Positions 43,222-51,482 of a DNA stretch of 64,000 nucleotides are shown one piece after another; position 1 is the stretch's first letter; every line of letters begins with the position of its first letter. Location: contig CAYIOJ010000001.1 in NCBI GenBank assembly GCA_964365025.1, positions 1-64,000 of the forward strand. The letters are read 5' to 3'. The notes beneath the pieces were generated by a model. The model was not told the origin of the DNA. It worked only from the letters and a program-made list of their open reading frames with translations, and did no database searches. Both the position numbers and the translations under genes were made by a program. This DNA comes from UBA10003 sp964365025. GTDB taxonomy: Bacteria; Patescibacteriota; Patescibacteriia; Magasanikbacterales; UBA10003.

Positions 43222-44890
43222 ATTCCTTATACATTCCGGCCGACCATTTTTCAAGCAAAGGTTGGTTGGGGTCAAGCATTAATTCACAGACAATCGGCCC
43301 TTGATGTTTCATTACTTTTTCTAACTTATCCAATTCGCTGTCATTGTTTATCCGTTCATAAGCCAATCCCCAGGCCGGAATGAGTTTGCTATAATCCGGC
43401 AAGGTTACGCCTGACGACGGATCGGCGGCGGAAACTTTCTGGAAGAATGTTTGATGAGTATTTCTGATTGAGAAATATCCGTTGTTGTTAAAAATAAAAA
43501 TTTTTAGCGGCAACTGATGATGCGCAACTGTTTGCAATTCTTGAATGTTCATCATCAGCGAGCCGTCCCCTTCCATACATACTACCGGCGTTTTACCTCC
43601 GGCGATGCTGGCGCCAATGGCCATCGGCAAGCCAGAACCCATATGCCCAAGTCCGGCGTTGGTAAGAAATCTCTTTCCGCGCGCGATTTTTAACACTTGA
43701 TGAGAAGACAAACTGGCCATACCATTGGCAGTAGCTACATCCATTTTTATCGGCCATTTATTTAATTCATCGAAAAAATTGAAAACATTAAGATATTTTT
43801 TGTCGCAAGGATATTTTTCCGCGTTAATCGGCTCGGTTTTTACTTCCCAACGGTTTAATTTAATGTCTTGTGTATAAAGTTCTTCTAAAAATTCTTTCGC
43901 GTCGCAATGAATCGGAACATCTATTTTAAGAGTCTCTTTTCTCATTTCATTCTCATCAATATCCACCATTATTTTCACCGCCTGCGTCGCGAACTTCGCG
44001 TAATCCCAAGAAACCTGCGTCAACTGCATGCGCTCTCCCACAATTAACAACACATCACAATTATCAATAACGATGTTTGCTGACTTGTTCCCCCACATCC
44101 CCTGTCGACCTAAATAATACGGATAATCATAGGTGATAAGATCGTCAGCGGTAAAAATTGGAGTAATTGCGTTAATTTGCAATTTCTCCAAAACTTTCCA
44201 TAAAATTTCCTCGCCTCCGGCCAAACGGATGCCATTACCGGCCATAAGCAAAGGCCTTTTGGCATTTGTGAGAAACTGGACCACTTTTTTAATTGTCGCC
44301 AAATCTAAATTGGTTGTCTCTCCAATCTCTGACGGGTCAAACGATTTTAAACCATCTGGTTCTATCTCTGTTGCTTGGACATCCAAAGGGATTTCCACAA
44401 AAACCGGACCAGGACGACCGTGTTTAGATAAATAGACTGCTTTTTCCAAATGATAACGAATTTCTTTCTCATTTTCCACGCTGACCGTGTATTTAGTGAT
44501 TGGCTTGACAATATCAATAACATTAAGTTCTTGAAAACCGATTGCTCTGACAACCGGAACGTTGTTTTGGCGCGGCGTGATACTTGCTCGTTTGACTTGC
44601 CCGGCAATAACTAACATCGGGATACTATCCAACCACGCGCCGGCAATGCCGGTTACCGCGTTTGTCCCGCCAGGGCCGGTCGTAATCAAAGCAACCCCTG
44701 GTGAATTTTTAATGCGCCCATAACCTTCTGCCGCGATGGCAACCGCCTGTTCGTGATGACAACAATAAGCTTTCAAGTCTGATTTGCCGAGCGAATCCAC
44801 CAAATGCATAATGCCGCCGCCGGAAACCAAAAAAACCGAATCCGCTACGTTATTTTTTATGAATTGAAAAACGTAATCACTTAACTTCAT
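43220..44890 (-). CDS. Acetolactate-synthase-like thiamine diphosphate enzyme (YerE candidate)
   Basis: A 556-residue TPP enzyme with the three-domain layout of the acetolactate synthase group: PYR domain with catalytic Glu47 (CCHHEQAVAIAAEGYGR), central domain, and PP domain with GDGSLMMNIQELQ...NNNGY starting near residue 441. It lies in a glycan operon, not with branched-chain amino acid genes, and there is no small subunit. In yersiniose synthesis, YerE is an acetolactate-synthase-like flavoenzyme that adds a two-carbon unit to CDP-3,6-dideoxy-4-ketoglucose; rfbF, rfbG and rfbH, which make that substrate, are all in this window. The YerE role is inferred; a decarboxylase or lyase on another substrate is possible. 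Confidence 0.8.
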   Translation of the reverse strand: MKLSDYVFQFIKNNVADSVFLVSGGGIMHLVDSLGKSDLKAYCCHHEQAVAIAAEGYGRIKNSPGVALITTGPGGTNAVTGIAGAWLDSIPMLVIAGQVKRASITPRQNNVPVVRAIGFQELNVIDIVKPITKYTVSVENEKEIRYHLEKAVYLSKHGRPGPVFVEIPLDVQATEIEPDGLKSFDPSEIGETTNLDLATIKKVVQFLTNAKRPLLMAGNGIRLAGGEEILWKVLEKLQINAITPIFTADDLITYDYPYYLGRQGMWGNKSANIVIDNCDVLLIVGERMQLTQVSWDYAKFATQAVKIMVDIDENEMRKETLKIDVPIHCDAKEFLEELYTQDIKLNRWEVKTEPINAEKYPCDKKYLNVFNFFDELNKWPIKMDVATANGMASLSSHQVLKIARGKRFLTNAGLGHMGSGLPMAIGASIAGGKTPVVCMEGDGSLMMNIQELQTVAHHQLPLKIFIFNNNGYFSIRNTHQTFFQKVSAADPSSGVTLPDYSKLIPAWGLAYERINNDSELDKLEKVMKHQGPIVCELMLDPNQPLLEKWSAGMYKE

Positions 44891-44900
44891 ATATTTTTAT

Positions 44901-45857
44901 TTAATTATCTTTATACAAGTTTGAGATCCCCATAATTACAATCCCAATAAAGATTATTATTGCCCCGCTGATTCTAAATGGACGGGTATTTTGTTTAAAG
45001 ACAATTAACACAAAAAAAATGGACCACAAGGCATCAATTCTTTTTAAAGTTCCTACCACGACAGCTGTTGGTATTAAAGTATAAGCCACGCCCTGAAACC
45101 CATTGGCTATACCAAAACACAACCCCGCAATAGCCAACAACCAAATCGTTTCTTGTTTCCAGACCAAACTTTTCTTTTCTGTTAAAACGACTTCCGGTCT
45201 AGTCGGTCTTAGCCAGCCGTAAACAGTATAAAATAATCCCCACCCCACTAAAAGGGTAATGCCCGGGGCCAACATGCTGTTGGTGTGAAGTATATTTAAT
45301 TTATCAAAAGGAACTGATATTCCCGCGCTAACACCGGCAATGATCGCGAACACCAACCAATCTTTCCACTCGCGAATTATACGCTTAATCGGGCCTGTAA
45401 CGCTGGAATTATTACTTTCTTTATAAAATGCATAAACACCAAATAAAGTGACAAAAATTCCAATAACGCCCGATATGTTTGGCATCTCATTCAACAACAA
45501 TTTTCCAACAAACAAAGTAATAATTGGACCAAAAACTTGCACTTGCGGACCTACCGCCGGATCTGTTTTTTCCAGCGCCCCGAACCAACAATAAGCAATA
45601 ATTATGTTTAAGACTACGGCAATGAAGAAACTGCCAAGAATCTTAATTGAAAAAAATCCCGTCGGAATTCCATAAAAGACAAAAGACAAAGAAATTAACA
45701 TTATCCCCGCCACTAAACCAGATACTGCGCGAATAACCGAAGAATTTACTCCTTTATTTAAAATAATTTTTTGAATATTCCACCACAACCCCATTAATGC
45801 CCCGTAACCGAAAATAACGAAAACAAATCCGAGTAATATTTTGAAAGAAATTGCCAT
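44901..45857 (-). CDS. DMT/EamA-family membrane transporter
   Basis: A 318-residue protein with ten hydrophobic helices in two EamA-like halves (each with a pattern such as ALEKTDPAVGPQVQVFGPIITLFVGKLLLNE). It is not a close relative of the DMT pair at 1784 and 41684. Members of this group in glycan operons may flip lipid-linked sugars (as ArnE/F-type proteins do) or move small metabolites. Position between the thiamine enzyme and HAD genes gives no clear substrate. Confidence 0.82.
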   Translation of the reverse strand: MAISFKILLGFVFVIFGYGALMGLWWNIQKIILNKGVNSSVIRAVSGLVAGIMLISLSFVFYGIPTGFFSIKILGSFFIAVVLNIIIAYCWFGALEKTDPAVGPQVQVFGPIITLFVGKLLLNEMPNISGVIGIFVTLFGVYAFYKESNNSSVTGPIKRIIREWKDWLVFAIIAGVSAGISVPFDKLNILHTNSMLAPGITLLVGWGLFYTVYGWLRPTRPEVVLTEKKSLVWKQETIWLLAIAGLCFGIANGFQGVAYTLIPTAVVVGTLKRIDALWSIFFVLIVFKQNTRPFRISGAIIIFIGIVIMGISNLYKDN

Positions 45858-45859
45858 TA

Positions 45860-46783
45860 CTATGAGATTAAAAATTCAATGGCTTTATAAACTCGGTCAA
45901 CGGGCGACGCCTCATTGTCCAACAAAACATACGGTGGTTTTTCCATCTCTGGTTTAATGTCGGCGAACTCGTCTGAATTGGTAAAACTGTACGGAAAGCT
46001 CAAAAGCCCGGCGTCGTTGCCAACCGGCATATCGCCAAAAGTCGCCACCTGATTTGATTCCAATCCTAAAAGTTTCAAAACAGACTTAATCGCTACCGTT
46101 TTACTGTCTTCTTCCAATTTTCTGGTGATATGAACATAAGTATCATCACCGGCGACCGCGCGATAGACCTCGCCAAGAGCTTGGTTAAGCTTGGCCACGA
46201 CTGGCGCGTGTAAAGATTTATCTTTGGGTAAAACAAATGTGACTTTGGCCTGCTCGGTAAAAAATTCGCCATCATATGGTCGGCAGACATCAATCATTTC
46301 CGCTGGAACATAACCATCCCAAGAATCTTGTAGAAATTTTTTAAAGGTCTCCAATCCTTTTTCCGCCAAGTCGGCCCGGCTGATGCTCAATTTTTTATAA
46401 ACATCCTGGCCGACTTCGGCCGCTTGCTTAACTTGCGACAATTCAAAACCGTGATTGTAAATCTCCACCAGTTCATTCTTTTTTACTTCATAAAGAGTGG
46501 TGCCGTTGCCCCCGGCGACAAAGCTGGGCACGGACACATTTTCCCGATTTAACAACTCTTGCAATGGCGGTACAAGAACTTTAACGGCCGTGGCGGCGCG
46601 GGCGGTAATAAAAGCCACGGATTTATCTTTGGCCAAAATCTTTTCCACCAAACCAAACACTTGCGGCTGTTTATGCGTGGTGTCGCTTACTGTCCCATCA
46701 TAATCCAAACCAAACAATTTAATCAACGGCTTGGCCTCTTCCAATTTGACCCGGGCCAATTCCTTGTGTGCTGTAATATCCAT
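45860..46783 (-). CDS. HAD-superfamily phosphatase (Cof/SPP-like)
   Basis: A 307-residue HAD hydrolase. The nucleophile motif is FGLDYDGTVSD around residue 26, motif II is FITARAAT, the Lys is in the ITRKLEEDSKTVAIKSVL stretch, and the acidic motif is VATFGDMPVGNDAGLL. A C2-type cap lies between. It directly follows the synthase-cupin fusion, so it may remove the phosphate from the ulosonic acid that enzyme makes, as KDO-8-P or Neu5Ac-9-P phosphatases do; that pairing is inferred. Confidence 0.85.
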   Translation of the reverse strand: MDITAHKELARVKLEEAKPLIKLFGLDYDGTVSDTTHKQPQVFGLVEKILAKDKSVAFITARAATAVKVLVPPLQELLNRENVSVPSFVAGGNGTTLYEVKKNELVEIYNHGFELSQVKQAAEVGQDVYKKLSISRADLAEKGLETFKKFLQDSWDGYVPAEMIDVCRPYDGEFFTEQAKVTFVLPKDKSLHAPVVAKLNQALGEVYRAVAGDDTYVHITRKLEEDSKTVAIKSVLKLLGLESNQVATFGDMPVGNDAGLLSFPYSFTNSDEFADIKPEMEKPPYVLLDNEASPVDRVYKAIEFLIS

Positions 46784-46792
46784 ATATAAAAA

Positions 46793-48334
46793 TTAAACAA
46801 TCCAATAAGTTAACACGGTTTTACGATTTTGATTTTTCATTATTTCCGGGTCTTCATAATAAGAGTCGCCCGGAATGTGGGTAGTGGAAACTTCTTCAAA
46901 AATACATCCGTTTTTGGTGGTAAATGAATGATTAACACCGCGCTCCACCACTACGATATCGCCCGCTTTGCTTTCCAATAGTTTGCCATCCAAATTAAAT
47001 GTGACGTCGCCGTACAAAACATTAAACGTCTCTTCTTTCACTTTGTGAAAATGCGCAGGATGTCGCTGGCCAGATAAAACTATGATCAACTTTTTACAAT
47101 ATTCCCGATTGATACAGCTGGCGATGCTGGCTCCGATTTCATAAAATCTGTCCAAACCATAATGGTGCGAAAGCTCAAAATTCCATTTATTGGAAAAAGG
47201 GATATTGGCCTGGCGCAGGAGCTTATTGACTTTTTCAACCGCTTCGTAAACTTTTTCCCGAGCGTCCAGTTGGCTCACATCGGCCGCCAAAATCGGCTCG
47301 TTCTTTTTAAAATCCTTCAAGGCGTTCAAAATCATATACTTTGACATTCCATTGGCCAAAACTTGTCCTGCCTGATTAGGAAACGCGAAAAAAGTATTTT
47401 TTACCTCCACCCGTTCCCCCGCTTTAATATCGCTGACGGCAAAAACCCCCCGTTGGAACTGACGGATATCAGCCAGCTCTTGCTGGGCAAATTCATGCCG
47501 TTGGCCAGCCACCCCGCAATAAATATAAGCCTCCCGCGCCGCTTCCAGCCACTTTCTAATTTGTTCGGGAGTGGCTGAATAAGCGTTGATTGGATACTTC
47601 TCACTTTTTATCGCCACATGCTTTTCAAAAAACCCCGCCCTCTTGGCCACAGCCAATTTAACGGCTTCAAAATTATCCGGCGACTCGTGTGTGGAAAATC
47701 CAATCACCACCTCAGGGTATCGTTTTTTTAATAAACTTATCTGATTAAGTTGTAGCTGATCTGCCGGCGTGGGATATTGCCCCACGCAATGCATGATGGC
47801 AAATTTTTTATTCCGGTGCTGAAAAAAACTAACCACCTTGTCAATGTCTTCAATCTTTGCGCCGCCGATAGAAGCTACAATGGGCTTATCGGTTTGAATA
47901 ATTTGTTCCAGGAGCGGCCAATCAGTAAATGAACAACTGGCCACTTTAATGATGTCGTAACCGTGCTTGACAATATTTTCCACCGATTTCTCGTCAAACG
48001 GAGTACAAATGGTAATAAAACCGAGTTTCTGCGCTTCGTTTTTCAATTTCAACACATCTTCTTCGCTTAATTTTGTTTCAGAAAAACGTTTAACATATTT
48101 TAAATCCATTCGATTTTTGTAATCTGGGTGAATAAAGGTGTCCAAATCTCGATATTGGAATTTAAAAGCAAAATTCCAGCCCAAAACGAAAAAATCTTTA
48201 ACCACTTCGTGAATGTCTCTGATAATTTTTAGCCCGTGCTCCACATCGCCCATGTGATTATTGGCCATTTCAAAAATAAAAAGCGGGCTGGCGAATTTTT
48301 CTTGACATTGATTAAAAATTTGGTCGATTTTCAT
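46793..48334 (-). CDS. NeuB-family synthase fused to SAF and cupin domains
   Basis: A 513-residue three-domain protein. Residues 1-285 form the PEP-condensing barrel (FIFEMANNHMGDVEHGLKII, AFKFQYRD, TICTPFDEKSVENI, MHCVGQYPTP, GFSTHESPDN). Residues 295-355 are a SAF-like domain (RGVFAVSDIKAGERVEVKNTFFAFP). Residues 375-505 are a lyxose-isomerase-like cupin (SGQRHPAHFHKVKEETFNVLYGDVTFNL with metal-type His and Glu). It differs from the LegI-like synthase at 14389 in length and sequence, so the locus would make a second ulosonic acid. The cupin could isomerise the aldose substrate or bind product. No second CMP-transferase is visible in the window. Confidence 0.87.
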   Translation of the reverse strand: MKIDQIFNQCQEKFASPLFIFEMANNHMGDVEHGLKIIRDIHEVVKDFFVLGWNFAFKFQYRDLDTFIHPDYKNRMDLKYVKRFSETKLSEEDVLKLKNEAQKLGFITICTPFDEKSVENIVKHGYDIIKVASCSFTDWPLLEQIIQTDKPIVASIGGAKIEDIDKVVSFFQHRNKKFAIMHCVGQYPTPADQLQLNQISLLKKRYPEVVIGFSTHESPDNFEAVKLAVAKRAGFFEKHVAIKSEKYPINAYSATPEQIRKWLEAAREAYIYCGVAGQRHEFAQQELADIRQFQRGVFAVSDIKAGERVEVKNTFFAFPNQAGQVLANGMSKYMILNALKDFKKNEPILAADVSQLDAREKVYEAVEKVNKLLRQANIPFSNKWNFELSHHYGLDRFYEIGASIASCINREYCKKLIIVLSGQRHPAHFHKVKEETFNVLYGDVTFNLDGKLLESKAGDIVVVERGVNHSFTTKNGCIFEEVSTTHIPGDSYYEDPEIMKNQNRKTVLTYWIV

Positions 48335-48344
48335 ATTATTGATT

Positions 48345-49286
48345 CTATTGGCTTAAAATGTATTTTGATTCCATTTTAATTGTTTCAAAAGAACCAAATT
48401 TAGGATGATAACCCAAATTGTTAATTTTACCATACTTTGAATAATAAATGCTTTTTGCTCCTGTTGCGCTCTCACTACTCACGGATGTGTCCATTTGAAA
48501 CATTAAACCGTATTTTCGAACAAAATAATCAACCACTTCTCTTTTCTCCACTGGCCTGGCACTCATAACATCAAAAGCTCCATTAATATGGCTCGCGGCT
48601 AAACACTTCATAACCACAACAAAAAGATCGTCTGGATGAACATAATCACGAATAATATTTTGATTATCAGTGACAAAAACTTTCTTTTTCAAGATGCAGG
48701 ATAATAGTTCGGTAATAAAATACCCATCCGTCAAGTCAATAAACCGACTAAAATAAGAAAAGAGCCTAAGATCCACAATGTTCAAATCAGCGAATGCTCT
48801 GTGTTTGGCCTCGGCATTGAGCCTGGCAATCGCATAATAGTCTTCTTTATTTATGTGATTAACACTTATACAATTTGTCGTATTTTCTCTTGCTGGCGCC
48901 GAAAAAACTTTACCATAGACCGCTCCGCTGCTGAAACTTATATAAAGCGTCTTGGGATGGTTGCGACGCAAATACGCTATAACCAGATTATCGTATTCTT
49001 CGGTTATTGTAAAATATGCCGCATAATCGCCTTTATGTTTGTTAATGGTGCCAATACCAACGCAGTTAATCACCACATCGTAATCGCGGTTAGGAAAATC
49101 CGCAAATCCATTATAAATAAAACGGTCTTTTCCTTCACACTTGCCAATGGCAACTAAAAAATCGTTTACCTTATCGGCCGAGCGCGCATACAAATGCAAA
49201 CAAAATTCCTCGCTTTGTAAAAAGTTATAAATTAACCCTTTGGCGATATGAGATGTAGCGCCCAAAATGGCGATATTTTTTTTCAT
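48345..49286 (-). CDS. NAD-dependent epimerase/reductase (extended SDR) with YxxxR
   Basis: A 313-residue SDR. IAILGATSHIAKGLIYNFL is an unusual dinucleotide motif (GxTxxIxxG), FSSGAVYG holds the catalytic Ser, and YYAIARLNAEAKHR has Arg where YxxxK is expected, although a Lys follows nine residues after the second Tyr. IIRDYVHPDDLF is typical of sugar-nucleotide SDRs. In this operon it could be the reductase acting after the thiamine enzyme (a YerF-like step) or act on the ulosonate precursor. Weak match to any named family. Confidence 0.75.
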   Translation of the reverse strand: MKKNIAILGATSHIAKGLIYNFLQSEEFCLHLYARSADKVNDFLVAIGKCEGKDRFIYNGFADFPNRDYDVVINCVGIGTINKHKGDYAAYFTITEEYDNLVIAYLRRNHPKTLYISFSSGAVYGKVFSAPARENTTNCISVNHINKEDYYAIARLNAEAKHRAFADLNIVDLRLFSYFSRFIDLTDGYFITELLSCILKKKVFVTDNQNIIRDYVHPDDLFVVVMKCLAASHINGAFDVMSARPVEKREVVDYFVRKYGLMFQMDTSVSSESATGAKSIYYSKYGKINNLGYHPKFGSFETIKMESKYILSQ

Positions 49287-50458
49287 CAGTAAAGCGTTAT
49301 TATCTCGTTATTTAATTTTAAAACCTCTCTGATTTGATGAATAATTTCTTCTTGATAAGAATGCGAAGAAATAAAAACCGGAACGCCTTCTTTAATCGCT
49401 TCTGGCGGTTTCACTTCTAGCCCTTTTATTTTTTTGCCGGCGTATCTTTTATTTGAATCGACAAAAAATAGTATCTTGGACAAATCCAAACCGCTGCCTA
49501 TAAGTCTCTGGGTGTGGGTACCCACGCCCCAAATAATTATTTTATCTTTACCTGACAACTTCTCCTGAATAATTTGATTAAGAGTTAAATCCATTGCTAA
49601 GCATTTTGTGATGTACTCTCTTACACGCGGCTCGCTGATGTCGTCCCGAACTATTTTTAACGTCTCTTCCGCTGTCTTTTTTGACAAACTGAGAATTTCC
49701 GTATCAACAGCGTTATTCAACTTGTGCTCATCCTGTCGAACCGCAATCTCTTCAAATGAAAATCGCGACAATAAATTTTTTATGGAATATCGTGAAAAAT
49801 AATTGATATGCTCCGTGCTGAATTGTTGAAATGGCGCTGAAACGAATAAAGAAAACTTTTCCGCGTTTGGAACGGCTATAAACAACAAACCATTTTCGTT
49901 TAACAATGATCTAATTTTTTGCATTGAATAATCAAAATCAACCAAATGCTCTAAAACCGCGGATAAAATAATCAAATCAAATTTTTCTATAGAATTAAAA
50001 TTATAAACTGTATCGGTCGTCACTGTAATATCATATAATTCTTTAGCTGTTTTAGAACACTCCGATGATGGGTCAATGCCAAAAATGTTTGAATACCCGT
50101 TTAATTTAAAAATTGACAGCAAGCTACCCGTTGAACAGCCTATATCTAAAATTTTGGCATTTTTATTTTGCACGCGTGGCGCTAAAAAATTAAATATTTT
50201 CGTAAAATAGTCAACATATTCCTTTGAAACCCGCCCGCCCTGATAACTAAACTCATACTTAGACATGGCGGCGTAATAACCGTCGAAGTCAGCTTGTAAC
50301 GGAATCCCGTCCGCAAAAACGAACCCGCATTTATCGCATACGACCACATCGTAACCGTCCATCAAAAAAATAGTCTTGTCACTAAACTTTTGTCTAAAAA
50401 GTAGCACTTTTTCTAAACAAGAACAGATGGGGCAAGCCCGACTCTTATTGCTGAGCAT
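49286..50458 (-). CDS. C-methyltransferase-type SAM methyltransferase with zinc domain
   Basis: A 390-residue protein with a zinc-type N terminus (ACPICSCLEK...VVCDKCGFVF), a SAM domain (AKILDIGCSTGSLLSIF, FDLIILSAVLEHLVDFDYSMQKI, LLFIAVPNAEKF) and a C-terminal Methyltransf_14-like domain (KIIIWGVGTHTQRLIGSGLDLSKILFFVDSN). It has the same layout as the protein at 25505 and is expected to C-methylate a keto-sugar nucleotide. An ATG at 50482 would extend it by eight residues but deepen the overlap with the radical SAM gene. Confidence 0.85.
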   Translation of the reverse strand: MLSNKSRACPICSCLEKVLLFRQKFSDKTIFLMDGYDVVVCDKCGFVFADGIPLQADFDGYYAAMSKYEFSYQGGRVSKEYVDYFTKIFNFLAPRVQNKNAKILDIGCSTGSLLSIFKLNGYSNIFGIDPSSECSKTAKELYDITVTTDTVYNFNSIEKFDLIILSAVLEHLVDFDYSMQKIRSLLNENGLLFIAVPNAEKFSLFVSAPFQQFSTEHINYFSRYSIKNLLSRFSFEEIAVRQDEHKLNNAVDTEILSLSKKTAEETLKIVRDDISEPRVREYITKCLAMDLTLNQIIQEKLSGKDKIIIWGVGTHTQRLIGSGLDLSKILFFVDSNKRYAGKKIKGLEVKPPEAIKEGVPVFISSHSYQEEIIHQIREVLKLNNEIITLY

Positions 50459-51467
50459 AAAATTTTTTGAGTCTCTCGACATCGTTTTTCAAATCATCTT
50501 CCGGAAAAAACCTGTATTTAATGATATTGCATTCCGCGCAAGTCTGACAAACATTTTTAGCGCCATCAAGCATTTTTTTTCTAAATTCTTGGAATTTCTG
50601 TCCGTTCCAAATATCGCGCACCGACTGACTGTTGCAGTCTCCCATAGTTGCCGGATATTCAAAAGAATAGCAAGGCACGACTTTCCCGTCCGGATTTATC
50701 TGCATATGAAAAAATGGCTGGGGACAAACAGGCATGTCAAAAACCGGTAATCCAAATTGTGTCACTTGTGTTTCTTTATCTTTTAAAACATTTTTATAAT
50801 CTATTCCCGCGTGAATCGGGACAGTATGCTCAATCGCCATAGTGTCACAAATATCTTCAAATAATTCGTAAAATCTTTTTTCATCCTTTTTATCATCTAC
50901 AGCCGTGTCTACAATTTTAATATAAACATGGGCTTTATTTTTGTTCTGATAAAAATATTTCAAATTGCCAATAAATTTATCAAAATCAAGATTGACGCCA
51001 CAAACTTTTTTATACTTTTCTCGAGTCGTTCCCTGAACGGAAACAACCAACCTAGTGAGTCCGGCCGCCAAAAGCGCGTCAGAAATTTGTGGAGTGAGAA
51101 GAAAAGCGTTTGTTAAAATTTCAATTGTATTGGCTATATTTTTTTTAGCTGTGCACCTAACCATTTCAACTATGTCTTTGTGTAAAAGAGGCTCGCCGAT
51201 CCCAACGAAACGAATAACTTTAATTTTATTGGGGAAGGTGGTCATTTCATCCACGCATTTCTTATACAAATTTAAATCCATCATTACTTTATCTGAAATA
51301 AATCCCCGTTTTGCCGTGTCTATGGAAAAAATACAATAACAACACTTAAACACGCAGGCATATACTGGAAAGATCTGCACAACAAATGGAGTATTCAATG
51401 GAAGAGCGTCTGCGAGCTTGGTCCTCTTCCCTCCCGGGGCTTGACCGCTGATATCTTTAGCCTTCAT
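50445..51467 (-). CDS. Radical SAM/SPASM-type protein
   Basis: A 340-residue enzyme. Cys38, Cys42 and Cys45 (YACVFKCCYC) bind the SAM cluster, with an extra Cys43. VIRFVGIGEPLLHKDIVEM is the SAM-contact region. The C-terminal SPASM part has MPVCPQPFFHMQINPDGKVVPCYSFEYPATMGDCN, DIWNGQKFQEFRKKM and NVCQTCAECN. Layout matches the protein at 24436. Sugar-modifying role inferred from the operon. Confidence 0.85.
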   Translation of the reverse strand: MKAKDISGQAPGGKRTKLADALPLNTPFVVQIFPVYACVFKCCYCIFSIDTAKRGFISDKVMMDLNLYKKCVDEMTTFPNKIKVIRFVGIGEPLLHKDIVEMVRCTAKKNIANTIEILTNAFLLTPQISDALLAAGLTRLVVSVQGTTREKYKKVCGVNLDFDKFIGNLKYFYQNKNKAHVYIKIVDTAVDDKKDEKRFYELFEDICDTMAIEHTVPIHAGIDYKNVLKDKETQVTQFGLPVFDMPVCPQPFFHMQINPDGKVVPCYSFEYPATMGDCNSQSVRDIWNGQKFQEFRKKMLDGAKNVCQTCAECNIIKYRFFPEDDLKNDVERLKKFYAQQ

Positions 51468-51482
51468 AAAAAAATTTTATAA

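Noticed and set aside
43220..44890. Acetolactate synthase for valine/isoleucine synthesis
   Set aside because: There is no regulatory subunit or ilv gene nearby, and it is embedded in a glycan operon.
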